DNA from: Roseovarius sp. S88 | GTDB taxonomy: Bacteria > Pseudomonadota > Alphaproteobacteria > Rhodobacterales > Rhodobacteraceae | Direction: 5' to 3' | Assembly: GCF_037023735.1 (NCBI RefSeq) | Contig: NZ_CP146069.1 | Coordinates: forward strand, 2,211,501-2,275,500 | Length of the DNA: 64,000 nucleotides | Shown here: positions 28,612-37,950 of the stretch, piece after piece | How the letters are laid out: the number at the start of each line of letters is the position of its first letter | How positions within the stretch are numbered: the first letter of the stretch is position 1 | Program-made: the position numbers and the translations under genes | Notes under the pieces: model-generated | What the model was told of the DNA's origin: nothing | The model's input: the letters and a program-made list of their open reading frames with translations, nothing else | Database searches by the model: none

Positions 28612-28727
28612 TTGAAACGTGAAATGGCCCTCTCTACTTCCCAAACATGAAGGCGCGCACTGAGGTGTCGCGCCATCATACCTCCCTGTTGGACTAAGGC
28701 CGAGCTTAGCGCTCGGCCCTTTTTTTG
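28612..28727 (+). ncRNA. Candidate small RNA with anti-Shine-Dalgarno stretch and its promoter
   Basis: A CTTGAAA at 28611-28617 lies 17 bases before TACTTC (28635-28640), resembling a heat-shock-type (RpoH) or sigma-70 promoter. The following 80 bases hold a hairpin GGCGCG-CAC / GTG-T-CGCGCC (28652-28674), an unpaired segment with CCTCCC (28681-28686), and a strong intrinsic terminator GGCCGAGC/GCTCGGCC (28698-28718) with a T7 tail (to 28727). No coding frame explains this conservation-like layout. The likely RNA is about 28647-28727. Alphaproteobacterial small RNAs with CUCC-rich loops act on ribosome sites, which makes a regulatory RNA plausible. Otherwise the terminator could simply end the LysR transcript. 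Confidence 0.5.
28698..28727 (+). terminator. Intrinsic terminator upstream of GNAT gene
   Basis: Eight-base perfect GC-rich arms (28698-28705 and 28711-28718), a five-base loop and a run of seven T. It ends either the LysR transcript (gene stop at 28543) or the candidate small RNA. Confidence 0.85.
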
Positions 28728-28754
28728 GCCCATACCCCGTATAGATGCGGACGT

Positions 28755-29210
28755 ATGACCATCACGCTTAGAAAGCCGTCTTTGGATGAATTGCCCGCCC
28801 TTTCGCTACTCTGCCAGCGGTCAAAGGCGCATTGGGGGTATGACGCTGCCTTCATGAAGGCCTGCGAAGCAGAACTGACATTGAGTGACGACACACTCGA
28901 CAAACCAATCATGCTGGCTGAAACAGGTGATGAAATTGCGGGCGTGGCGCAGCTTGTCTGGGAAGGGTCGGATATGGATCTCGACCGGCTCTATATTGAC
29001 CCGCCCTTTATCGGCCAAGGTGTTGGGCGCGTCTTGTTTGACTGGTGTGTGACCACCGCGCAAGGCTTGGACGCCGCACGGCTTTTGATCGATGCGGAAC
29101 CAAATGCCGTTAAGTTCTATGAGAAAATGGGCGCCGTTCAGATTGGGATGCGCCCGTCCGGCTCCATCCCAGGTCGGTTTCTGCCACAGCTGGAGTTTGT
29201 GCTTAGATAA
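28755..29210 (+). CDS. GNAT-family N-acetyltransferase
   Basis: A 151-residue acetyltransferase of the GNAT fold. The acetyl-CoA binding block reads IDPPFIGQGVGRVLFDW (the Q/RxxGxG/A motif), followed by AVKFYEKMGAVQIG, typical of motif B. The start at 28755 (MTITLRKP) is preferred over one 30 bases upstream because it begins at the first beta strand. The substrate is unknown. It is convergent with the M24 peptidase gene, whose stop it overlaps by eight bases. Confidence 0.85.
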   Translation: MTITLRKPSLDELPALSLLCQRSKAHWGYDAAFMKACEAELTLSDDTLDKPIMLAETGDEIAGVAQLVWEGSDMDLDRLYIDPPFIGQGVGRVLFDWCVTTAQGLDAARLLIDAEPNAVKFYEKMGAVQIGMRPSGSIPGRFLPQLEFVLR

Positions 29211-30330
29211 CGGTCAACTCGCTGCCCGCCAAAGGTGACAACAGCCGGGGTGCACCGGTTGTTATGACGATGTTTTCTTCATGCACCATCATACGCCCCT
29301 CCACCGTTTCAATCCCAGGCTCTAACGTAATCACCATTCCTGGCTTGAGCTCGGTTTCATCGGCCTGAATGAGCGAAAGCCCTTCGGTCAGTTGCAGGCC
29401 CAAAGCATGTCCCAGCCGTCCGGTAGTCTCCCCTCCGCCAACAATATCGGCCATTGCACGCCACAGATCACTGGCACAGGCGCCGGGACGTGCGGTCTCC
29501 AACCCAGCGGCCACGGCCTCCATCAGGCGGCTATGCGCATTTGCGGCCTCTTGTGAGGGCTGGCCCACGGAAAAGTTTCGGTCATAGTCGCAGAAGTACC
29601 CGTCCTTCATCGCCCCAGTGTCTAGCATGAGCACATCCCCTGCCTTCAGGGGCGTGTCACTGGCCGGTGAGATCACATCGTCGTATCCGTCTGGCCCGGC
29701 GCCGCCCGAAAGATACGGCACCCAGTCCGCGCCTTCTTCGAGCAAAAGACGTTGGAAGTTACGAAATACCGTAGAGAGGGGAACGCCTTCGCCCGCGATC
29801 TCACCCATACGTGCAAAGGCACGACCAGCCACCGAACAAATGGTTTCGATCTTGGCAATCTCGGCCTCGGATTTCACCGCACGTGCGTTTGCGAGTATGC
29901 CGTGGTCTGGACCGAACGACATCTGCGTCTGTGCCTTCAGCGCCTCAAAATCCGCCAAGGGCATACGCAGATGCGTTTCCAAATGCGACGGGATGCCGAC
30001 CGGCCCACCAACCTCTTTCAGCGCCTGCGCTAATAGGCTCACCCCATCATCCCCCGGCACAGGCGCAGGCCAGGTGCGAATATCCTCGATCCACCCCCGC
30101 CCCATAAGCGCCGCCCCGATGGATGGGATGACGGCAACGGGTTTGCCCCTGGCCGGGACCACCAGATACCAAGGCCGCGTCGGGCTTTGCCAGAACCGGG
30201 TCAAAAAGCCGGTGAGGTACAGGATGTCATGTTCTGTCGTCAAAAGTAGCGCGCCAAGCTCATGTTGCGCCATGCCTGCCTGGATAACCTTGAGCCGCGC
30301 GGCGTATTCGGCGTCAGGAAAAAGGCTCAC
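29203..30330 (-). CDS. M24-family metallopeptidase (Xaa-Pro peptidase/creatinase-like)
   Basis: A 375-residue protein with a creatinase-like N-terminal domain and a pita-bread catalytic domain. All five metal ligands are visible: DTGAM, FCDYDRNF, GRLGHALG (His), TLEPGIE and MVHEENIV. The family contains Xaa-Pro aminopeptidases, creatinase, ectoine hydrolase (DoeA/EutD) and DMSP lyase DddP; the length and the absence of a DddP-like extension argue against DddP. The GTG start at 30330 overlaps the stop of the PLP enzyme (GTGA), so the two are coupled. Pairing with a diaminopropionate ammonia-lyase-like enzyme suggests hydrolysis of an amide or peptide that releases an amino-acid substrate for its partner. 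That is inference. Confidence 0.82.
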   Translation of the reverse strand: MSLFPDAEYAARLKVIQAGMAQHELGALLLTTEHDILYLTGFLTRFWQSPTRPWYLVVPARGKPVAVIPSIGAALMGRGWIEDIRTWPAPVPGDDGVSLLAQALKEVGGPVGIPSHLETHLRMPLADFEALKAQTQMSFGPDHGILANARAVKSEAEIAKIETICSVAGRAFARMGEIAGEGVPLSTVFRNFQRLLLEEGADWVPYLSGGAGPDGYDDVISPASDTPLKAGDVLMLDTGAMKDGYFCDYDRNFSVGQPSQEAANAHSRLMEAVAAGLETARPGACASDLWRAMADIVGGGETTGRLGHALGLQLTEGLSLIQADETELKPGMVITLEPGIETVEGRMMVHEENIVITTGAPRLLSPLAGSELTVI

Positions 30331-31355
30331 TGCGCCATCTCGCTGAGAATACACAGGCTAACGGCGTCCTCGGGCAGGTCCATCAAACGCAAAGCGGCAA
30401 CGCCTGCACCGCCGGATTCTGTTGTCGCCAGACTTTGGCTTGCCAGTTCAGGTAAAACATCCGCAGCTTCAGCCTCTGTGACTGTGACAAACGCATCGGC
30501 ATCGCGGGACAGACCTTTCAGTGCGATCAAAGATGCTTCCTTGCAGTCCAGCCGCCCCATGGACGACACGCCACCCTCAGCCGTGACGAAATGCCCGGCC
30601 TCGATCGCGGCCTGAAGTGCGGGGGCCTCTGATGGCTCCACCACTAGTATCTGAGGTGCATCGCCCCAAGCCTTGCGGAAAAAAGCTGCACAGGCCCCAG
30701 CCAAGCCACCGACGCCGGCTTGCAAAAAGATATGGGTGGGCACCACTGGCATCTGGCGCGTGGCCTCGGCAGCCATGGCCAAGTAACCTTCCATTAACCT
30801 GTGCGGGCGCATCACATAGCCCGGCCAGGACGTATCAGACAAAAGAATCCAATCGTTGTCTTCGGCAGCTTTCATAGCAGCCTCGACGCTAGTCTCATAT
30901 TCGGCCCCTTCCCGCACCACACGCGCACCTTTGTCACGCAGACGATTCGCAAAGCTTTCTGGCACCGTATCGGCAAGATAGATCACCGCATCCGCCCCAA
31001 ATATGCGGGCGCCCGCGGCCACGGACATCCCGTGGTTGCCTGCGCTCGCGGTCACATATGTTCGTCCGGTCAGTGCCGAGCTGAGATCCTCGACCTCTGT
31101 CTCTACGGCCTCACACGCAATCACATAAGCCGCCCCAAGCGCCTTGAAGCTGCCAAGCCCCATGCGTGCGCGCTCGTCCTTGATCCAAACTGCGCCCGGT
31201 AATCCGCTGGCCTTGACCAACGGCGTTTCACCTGCCGACGGGCATTGTTGCAATAGCATCTCCACGGCGTCGGCGTCCGTGCTTGGCATCGGAATTTCGT
31301 TCAGGATGTCATCTGGCAAGGCTTTACCCCGCCACGGGTTCTGGATGATCTTCAT
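30327..31355 (-). CDS. PLP-dependent diaminopropionate ammonia-lyase-like enzyme
   Basis: A 342-residue fold-type II PLP enzyme. The Schiff-base Lys is in LGSFKALGAAY. The phosphate and substrate loops read TASAGNHGMSVAA and LQAGVGGLAGACA, and SDTSWPGY matches the DTxWxGY block of diaminopropionate ammonia-lyase (YgeX), which deaminates 2,3-diaminopropionate to pyruvate. It is about 55 residues shorter than YgeX and could be a threonine/serine dehydratase-like relative such as EutB. AGAGAGG precedes the ATG. It overlaps the M24 peptidase start, forming a two-gene operon, and is divergent from purL. Confidence 0.78.
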   Translation of the reverse strand: MKIIQNPWRGKALPDDILNEIPMPSTDADAVEMLLQQCPSAGETPLVKASGLPGAVWIKDERARMGLGSFKALGAAYVIACEAVETEVEDLSSALTGRTYVTASAGNHGMSVAAGARIFGADAVIYLADTVPESFANRLRDKGARVVREGAEYETSVEAAMKAAEDNDWILLSDTSWPGYVMRPHRLMEGYLAMAAEATRQMPVVPTHIFLQAGVGGLAGACAAFFRKAWGDAPQILVVEPSEAPALQAAIEAGHFVTAEGGVSSMGRLDCKEASLIALKGLSRDADAFVTVTEAEAADVLPELASQSLATTESGGAGVAALRLMDLPEDAVSLCILSEMAQ

Positions 31356-31485
31356 ATGCCCTCTCTTTCAGCGCACTGGACTGCATTTGTCCCATTCGGT
31401 CAACCTTGTTCCACAAGCCTCTTTCCCCTTTTCGATGGATGGCCTAAAGAGGCGCCAACAGGCCACTCTCGGGGGATAATGTCTG

Positions 31486-33651
<2,166 letters not shown>

Positions 33652-33739
33652 TCGCGAACTCTCACGATTGCATGAGTGGCGTTGGCGCAGCGCGTTCGGC
33701 ATGCCATCGTCGGGGGACGCAACATGAAAGGTGCCCCGC

Positions 33740-34312
33740 ATGCTCCGTTTTCTGTTTTCTCTGGCTGTCATAGCCTTTCCGCTTGCCCTAACGGCACAAG
33801 AGGCTGAGCCAGAAATTACTCCAGAGAAGACCACACCGGAGATTCAATCAGAATTAGAAGCACCGATGACACTGGAGCGGCTGGATGAAATTGTGCGCGT
33901 GCTCGACCCTGAGGCTGTTTCAGACGGAAGACGTTGGCGGCTGACAATAGCCGACACGCCGGTGTTGATCATCACGGACCCCAACAACGATCGGATGCGT
34001 GCATTGACCCCGGTGAAAAAAGTTGAAGAGCTTGAGGACGGCGCGTTCAAACGCATGATGCAGGCCAATTTCGACAGCGCATTGGACGGGCGCTACGCCA
34101 TTGCCAACGATATGGTCTGGGCAACCTATATCCATCCTCTTGCGGCATTGGAGAAAGATCAGTTGATCTCAGGCCTAGGGCAAATCATCAACCTCTCAAA
34201 AAGCTATGGAACCCTTTATTCCGGCGGTGCCATGCAGTTTGGCGGCGGAGACAGCGGCGCTTTGCAGCGTGAGCTGATTGATGAGCTTTTGAAAAAAGGC
34301 GAAGAGATTTAA
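33740..34312 (+). CDS. Conserved exported protein of unknown function
   Basis: A 190-residue protein with a signal peptide (MLRFLFSLAVIAFPLALTAQ, cleavage probably after TAQ) and a mature domain starting with an acidic, Pro-rich linker. The body reads as an alpha/beta fold (RRWRLTIADTPVLIITDPNN, RMMQANFDSALDGRYA, ATYIHPLAAL). Its pattern loosely recalls CesT/YbjN-like folds, but I do not recognise the family with confidence. The ATG at 33740 has AAAGG upstream and is preferred over a GTG at 33731. It lies between purL and bolA on the same strand; a link to either is not shown. Confidence 0.7.
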   Translation: MLRFLFSLAVIAFPLALTAQEAEPEITPEKTTPEIQSELEAPMTLERLDEIVRVLDPEAVSDGRRWRLTIADTPVLIITDPNNDRMRALTPVKKVEELEDGAFKRMMQANFDSALDGRYAIANDMVWATYIHPLAALEKDQLISGLGQIINLSKSYGTLYSGGAMQFGGGDSGALQRELIDELLKKGEEI

Positions 34313-34384
34313 GGCGGCTACCATGACTTGCCATCGGACACCCGGCTCTCTACATCTTGGACAAAGACCCAAGGAGTGCTCCGC

Positions 34385-34627
34385 ATGCCGATGCAAGCGC
34401 AGGAAATCGAAGACCTGATCCGCGAAACCTTTCCTGAGGCCAAGATTACCATCACCGATCTTGCCGGTGACGGGAACCACTATGCCGCCGAGGTAATCGA
34501 CGAGAGCTTTCGTGGCAAAAACCGTGTGCAACAGCAACGCGCCGTCTATACCGCACTCAAAGGCAAAATGGACGGACCATCCGGCGATCTGCACGCCCTG
34601 GCGCTGACAACGAAGGCGCCTGATTGA
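34385..34627 (+). CDS. bolA: BolA-family protein
   Basis: An 80-residue BolA/IbaG-type protein. The class II-like fold is recognised by LIRETFPEAKITITDLAGDG, FRGKNRVQQQRAVYTALK and the terminal LHALALTTK. BolA proteins bind a monothiol CGFS glutaredoxin through a shared 2Fe-2S cluster and act in iron-sulfur delivery or iron sensing. A CGFS glutaredoxin is encoded four genes on (35462), with two small membrane proteins in between. The start at 34385 (MPMQAQEIE) replaces a longer in-frame start at 34328 without family support. The stop overlaps the next ATG by one base. Confidence 0.92.
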   Translation: MPMQAQEIEDLIRETFPEAKITITDLAGDGNHYAAEVIDESFRGKNRVQQQRAVYTALKGKMDGPSGDLHALALTTKAPD

Positions 34628-34857
34628 TGGAAGTCCTGATCATCATCGCGTTGATTGTCGTGGCGGTGGGGGCGCTTGCCATCATGGGACAGCGCAAAGA
34701 CCCCGGTGCGCGCGGCAGTGAGCCCGGGCATGGTGATCATATTCTTGAATCAGACTACCAGTCGGGGGTCGGCGGGGGCAACGTCACTCGCTGGACAGTG
34801 CCGAAAGATCCCCAGGCCTATGCAAAACGCTTTGTTCCCAAAGGCAAAGCAAAATGA
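34627..34857 (+). CDS. Small membrane protein between bolA and grx4
   Basis: A 76-residue protein with a single N-terminal transmembrane helix (EVLIIIALIVVAVGALAIMG) and a soluble, Gly-rich tail ending in basic residues (YAKRFVPKGKAK). The ATG at 34627 shares one base with the bolA stop (TGATG), so translation is coupled. I do not recognise the family. The position next to bolA and grx4 suggests a role near iron-sulfur metabolism, which is inference. Confidence 0.75.
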   Translation: MEVLIIIALIVVAVGALAIMGQRKDPGARGSEPGHGDHILESDYQSGVGGGNVTRWTVPKDPQAYAKRFVPKGKAK

Positions 34858-34944
34858 CCATGATCCGGATGGCCCGGCCGCAAATCGGGTGGCCCATCGC
34901 GATCCAAGCTGCTGTCGTGAGCAAAGGCTGACCTGTTGTCACCG

Positions 34945-35469
34945 ATGTTCAAAGCCGCTTTGATCGGGGCCATTGGGTTTACCATTCTACTTGTTTTCGC
35001 CGTCCGGGGTATCAACCGGCGCAACGCAGAATTCCAAAAACAGCTCGATGCCCCCAAGGGTCATGTTTCGCCAGCATTTCTGGAAACAGCCCTTCTTCAG
35101 GCGGAAACGCATCTTCACCATGCACGTGCGGGCAGCAATGTGCGGTTCGAGATGCCCGGAACGGGCGTTCTGACACTCGTTCGGAAACGTGACCGCAACT
35201 TCATCGCAGGATACATCCTTCGGTGGGAAGACCGACGCGCTGAGACCGCTTTACTCAAGACCTTGCACACACGCGCGAATGAACAGGGTTTGCCATCCGA
35301 AACGCTCTCACACAACAAGCTGGAAATTACTTTCCCGGATGACTACTTGCGTCTTGAGACATTTATCGAAGACACATGTGGTGCGCTTGACCATGACGAT
35401 ATGCACGCAATACTAACTTGGGTCTGCAAGGGCCTTCGAACACAAAAGGACACACCGCGATATGACTGA
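34945..35469 (+). CDS. Membrane-anchored protein of unknown function upstream of grx4
   Basis: A 174-residue protein with one N-terminal transmembrane helix (ALIGAIGFTILLVFAVRG) and a soluble domain of about 145 residues without recognisable motifs; it starts with an amphipathic helix (RNAEFQKQLDAPKG) and has no Cys pair. The start at 34945 (MFKAAL) is chosen over a TTG at 34936. It overlaps the grx4 start by eight bases. I see no family match and do not propose a function. Confidence 0.65.
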   Translation: MFKAALIGAIGFTILLVFAVRGINRRNAEFQKQLDAPKGHVSPAFLETALLQAETHLHHARAGSNVRFEMPGTGVLTLVRKRDRNFIAGYILRWEDRRAETALLKTLHTRANEQGLPSETLSHNKLEITFPDDYLRLETFIEDTCGALDHDDMHAILTWVCKGLRTQKDTPRYD

Positions 35470-35824
35470 CGCGAAAACCCAAATTGAAGAAACCAACAGG
35501 GACAATGATGTGGTGCTCTACATGAAAGGCACCAAGGATATGCCGCAATGCGGGTTTTCATCCCGTGTGGCAGGCGTTCTGAATTACATGGGCGTCGATT
35601 ACATGGACGTGAATGTTCTGGCCGATGACGCCATCCGTCAGGGCGTGAAGGATTATGCCGACTGGCCCACAGTGCCCCAGCTTTATGTCAAAGGCGAATT
35701 TGTCGGCGGCTGTGACATCATCACCGAGATGACGCTCTCTGGCGAACTGGACACGCTCTTTGAAGAGAACGGCGTCAACTATGACAAGGATGCGGCGGAT
35801 AAAATCCGCGAGGCCAACGCCTGA
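35462..35824 (+). CDS. grxD: Monothiol glutaredoxin Grx4 (CGFS type)
   Basis: A 120-residue monothiol glutaredoxin. The active site is CGFS in MPQCGFSSRV, with the conserved WPTVPQLYVKGEFVGGCDI glutathione-binding face. CGFS glutaredoxins carry a bridging 2Fe-2S cluster and partner with BolA. It is the last gene of the bolA block and overlaps the preceding gene by eight bases. Length and motifs are normal. Confidence 0.95.
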   Translation: MTDAKTQIEETNRDNDVVLYMKGTKDMPQCGFSSRVAGVLNYMGVDYMDVNVLADDAIRQGVKDYADWPTVPQLYVKGEFVGGCDIITEMTLSGELDTLFEENGVNYDKDAADKIREANA

Positions 35825-35858
35825 TACACGACCCTGCCGACCGTAGAGCCTGCTCGAC

Positions 35859-36362
35859 GTGACCCGCATCCATCTCTCTCAGATCGAAACGCCTGACCAG
35901 ATCAACGCTGCGCGCGATCTGGTCAGGGAGTTCTTTGATTTTGCCCTGACGCAGGACCCGGATGCCGGAAAGGCGCATGCGTTCGATGGCTTGGAAGATC
36001 AACTCGCTGCCCTTCCGGGAATGTTTGCGCCGCCCTCCGGAGGTTTTCTTTTGGCCACTGTCGGCGAAGCCCCGGCAGGATGCGTTGCGTTCTTTGGTCA
36101 TGACGCACAGATATGCGAGGTCAAACGCATGTATGTGCGCCCCGAATTTCACGGATTGCACCTTGGGGAGGCTTTGATTTCAAACCTGATCTCAATGGCG
36201 CGCGCACAAGGCTATCAGAAGATCATTCTTGATACGTTTCATACACTCAAGGCGGCGCAGCACCTCTATGAGAAAGCCGGGTTCACTTTCGTGCCGCCGC
36301 GCATCCCCTTGCCCCCGGAACATGAGGGCAAGGTTGTGTTTATGGAGATGACGCTGACCTAA
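35859..36362 (+). CDS. GNAT-family N-acetyltransferase
   Basis: A 167-residue GNAT acetyltransferase. The acetyl-CoA site is RPEFHGLHLGEALI, a His variant of the usual QxxGxG motif, preceded by EVKRMYV and followed by LYEKAGF. The start is GTG at 35859, with an ATG not available nearby. The substrate is unknown. It overlaps the convergent glnT stop by four bases and is 34 bases after grx4. Confidence 0.83.
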   Translation: MTRIHLSQIETPDQINAARDLVREFFDFALTQDPDAGKAHAFDGLEDQLAALPGMFAPPSGGFLLATVGEAPAGCVAFFGHDAQICEVKRMYVRPEFHGLHLGEALISNLISMARAQGYQKIILDTFHTLKAAQHLYEKAGFTFVPPRIPLPPEHEGKVVFMEMTLT

Positions 36363-37693
36363 ATATCCAGCGTATTGTCCTTTTCCCACTGGCTGAAATG
36401 CGCGGTAAAGGAATTCCATTCCTGCGTTTTCATCTTGATATACGCCGCCGAGAATTCGTCGCCTAGCATGGACTTGAGTTCCTTGTCCTTGTCATAGGTG
36501 CGGATCGCATCAAGCATGTTGAGCGGCAGTTTGGGCGCGCCGCGCACTTTGTGACCTTCGGCATACATGTCGATATCGTGGCGTTTGCCCGGGTCCGCCT
36601 TGGAACGCACACCGCTCAGCCCTGCGGCGATAATCACCGCTTGCAAGAGGTACGGGTTTACCGCCCCATCCGGCAGACGCAGCTCAAAGCGGCCCGGTCC
36701 GGGCACGCGCACCATATGCGTGCGGTTGTTGCCGGTCCATGTCACCGTATTGGGAGCCCAAGTGGCCCCTGACATGGTGCGCGGGGCATTGATCCGCTTG
36801 TAGCTGTTGACCGTTGGATTGGTGATCGCAGCCAGCGCACTGGCGTGTTTCATGATCCCGCCCAGGAAATGCGCGCCTTTTTCGGAGAGGCCCAGTTCAG
36901 CGGTCTGGCTCCCGCTGGTCGAGTCGGTGGCAAAGACATTGGTCTTGGCCTTATCGCCCGGCGCGTCCCAAACAGAGATATGCGCGTGACAGCCATTGCC
37001 TGTCAGCCCCTCAACCGGCTTCGGCATAAAGGTCGCGCGGAAGCCATGCTTTTCGGCCACTGATTTGGTCATGAATTTAAAGAAGGAATGCTTGTCTGCA
37101 GTCCGCAGCGCATCGTCAAATTCCCAATTCATTTCGAACTGGCCATTGGCATCTTCATGATCGTTCTGATAAGGCCCCCAGCCCAGATCGAGCATGTAGT
37201 CGCAAATCTCGCGCACCACGTCATAGCGGCGCATAACCGCCTGCTGATCATAGCAGGGCTTTTCGGCGGTATCGAACTCATCGCTCAATGCCGATCCATC
37301 GGGGGTCAGCAGGAAATACTCCGCCTCAATGCCGGTTTTGACATGCATCCCCTCGCCTGCCGCTTCGTCAATCAGACGCCGCAGCACGTTGCGCGGGGCT
37401 TGGGCCACGTCCTCATCTTCCATGACCGGGTTGGCCGCCACCCAGGCAACCTCGGGCTTCCAGGGCAGCTGGATCACAGAGCTTGGGTCCGGCACCGCCA
37501 GCATGTCGGGATGCGCCGGGGTCATATCGAGCCAGGTGGCAAACCCGGCAAAGCCTGCTCCTTCCTCCTGCATATCCGCAATCGCCTGCGCCGGAACCAG
37601 CTTGGCCCGCTGTCCACCGAAAAGATCGGTGAAGGAAATCATGAAATACTTCACACCGCGTTCAGCGGCAAAGGCGGCCAAATCTGTTGTCAT
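36359..37693 (-). CDS. Glutamine synthetase family protein (GlnT/GmaS type)
   Basis: A 444-residue member of the glutamine synthetase family, distinct from GlnA. The catalytic motifs are GIEAEYFLL, ANGQFEMNW, LTGNGCHAHISVW and GPGRFELRLPDGAVNPYL. Members of this branch include GlnT of rhizobia and gamma-glutamylmethylamide synthetase GmaS of methylamine users, both ligating ammonia or methylamine to glutamate. It is the last gene of the glxB-glxC-glxD-DUF3303 operon and shares ATGA with the DUF3303 gene. GGGGAGA precedes the ATG at 37693. Whether the amine is ammonia or methylamine cannot be told from the sequence. Confidence 0.88.
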   Translation of the reverse strand: MTTDLAAFAAERGVKYFMISFTDLFGGQRAKLVPAQAIADMQEEGAGFAGFATWLDMTPAHPDMLAVPDPSSVIQLPWKPEVAWVAANPVMEDEDVAQAPRNVLRRLIDEAAGEGMHVKTGIEAEYFLLTPDGSALSDEFDTAEKPCYDQQAVMRRYDVVREICDYMLDLGWGPYQNDHEDANGQFEMNWEFDDALRTADKHSFFKFMTKSVAEKHGFRATFMPKPVEGLTGNGCHAHISVWDAPGDKAKTNVFATDSTSGSQTAELGLSEKGAHFLGGIMKHASALAAITNPTVNSYKRINAPRTMSGATWAPNTVTWTGNNRTHMVRVPGPGRFELRLPDGAVNPYLLQAVIIAAGLSGVRSKADPGKRHDIDMYAEGHKVRGAPKLPLNMLDAIRTYDKDKELKSMLGDEFSAAYIKMKTQEWNSFTAHFSQWEKDNTLDI

Positions 37694-37950
37694 GTCTGTC
37701 TCCCCGTTGGTTTTTCTTTGAGTTCTATAATGTCGAAATTCACCAGATCGTCCCAATTCGCGATCCAGCTGTCAAAGGTTTCAGGCGCGTCTGTTTCCAT
37801 CAGTTGATAACAGACGTCATCATCTGCGCTGAGCCAGCTGTCGATGTAGTGCAAGCCCTCGGGCAGCATGCGCCCCTTTTCATGGTATCGCGTGTAAACC
37901 GGGCCGGACTGACCGTCCCGAAACCGCTCGATGACCATGTAGCGCGGCAT
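37690..37950 (-). CDS. DUF3303-family small protein in the glx operon
   Basis: An 86-residue dimeric alpha-beta barrel-like protein with the DUF3303 pattern (YMVIERFRDGQ, GRMLPEGLHYIDSW, CYQLMETD, LVNFDIIEL). The biochemical role of the family is unknown to me; such folds act as small binding or catalytic subunits. Its ATG shares one base with the glxD stop and its own stop overlaps the glnT start (ATGA), so it is tightly co-expressed with both. This placement argues that it takes part in the same pathway. Confidence 0.75.
   Translation of the reverse strand: MPRYMVIERFRDGQSGPVYTRYHEKGRMLPEGLHYIDSWLSADDDVCYQLMETDAPETFDSWIANWDDLVNFDIIELKEKPTGRQT

Noticed and set aside
29203..30330. M24 protein as the DMSP lyase DddP
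   Set aside because: DddP is longer and carries additional motifs; this one is a plain M24 peptidase-like protein coupled to a PLP lyase.
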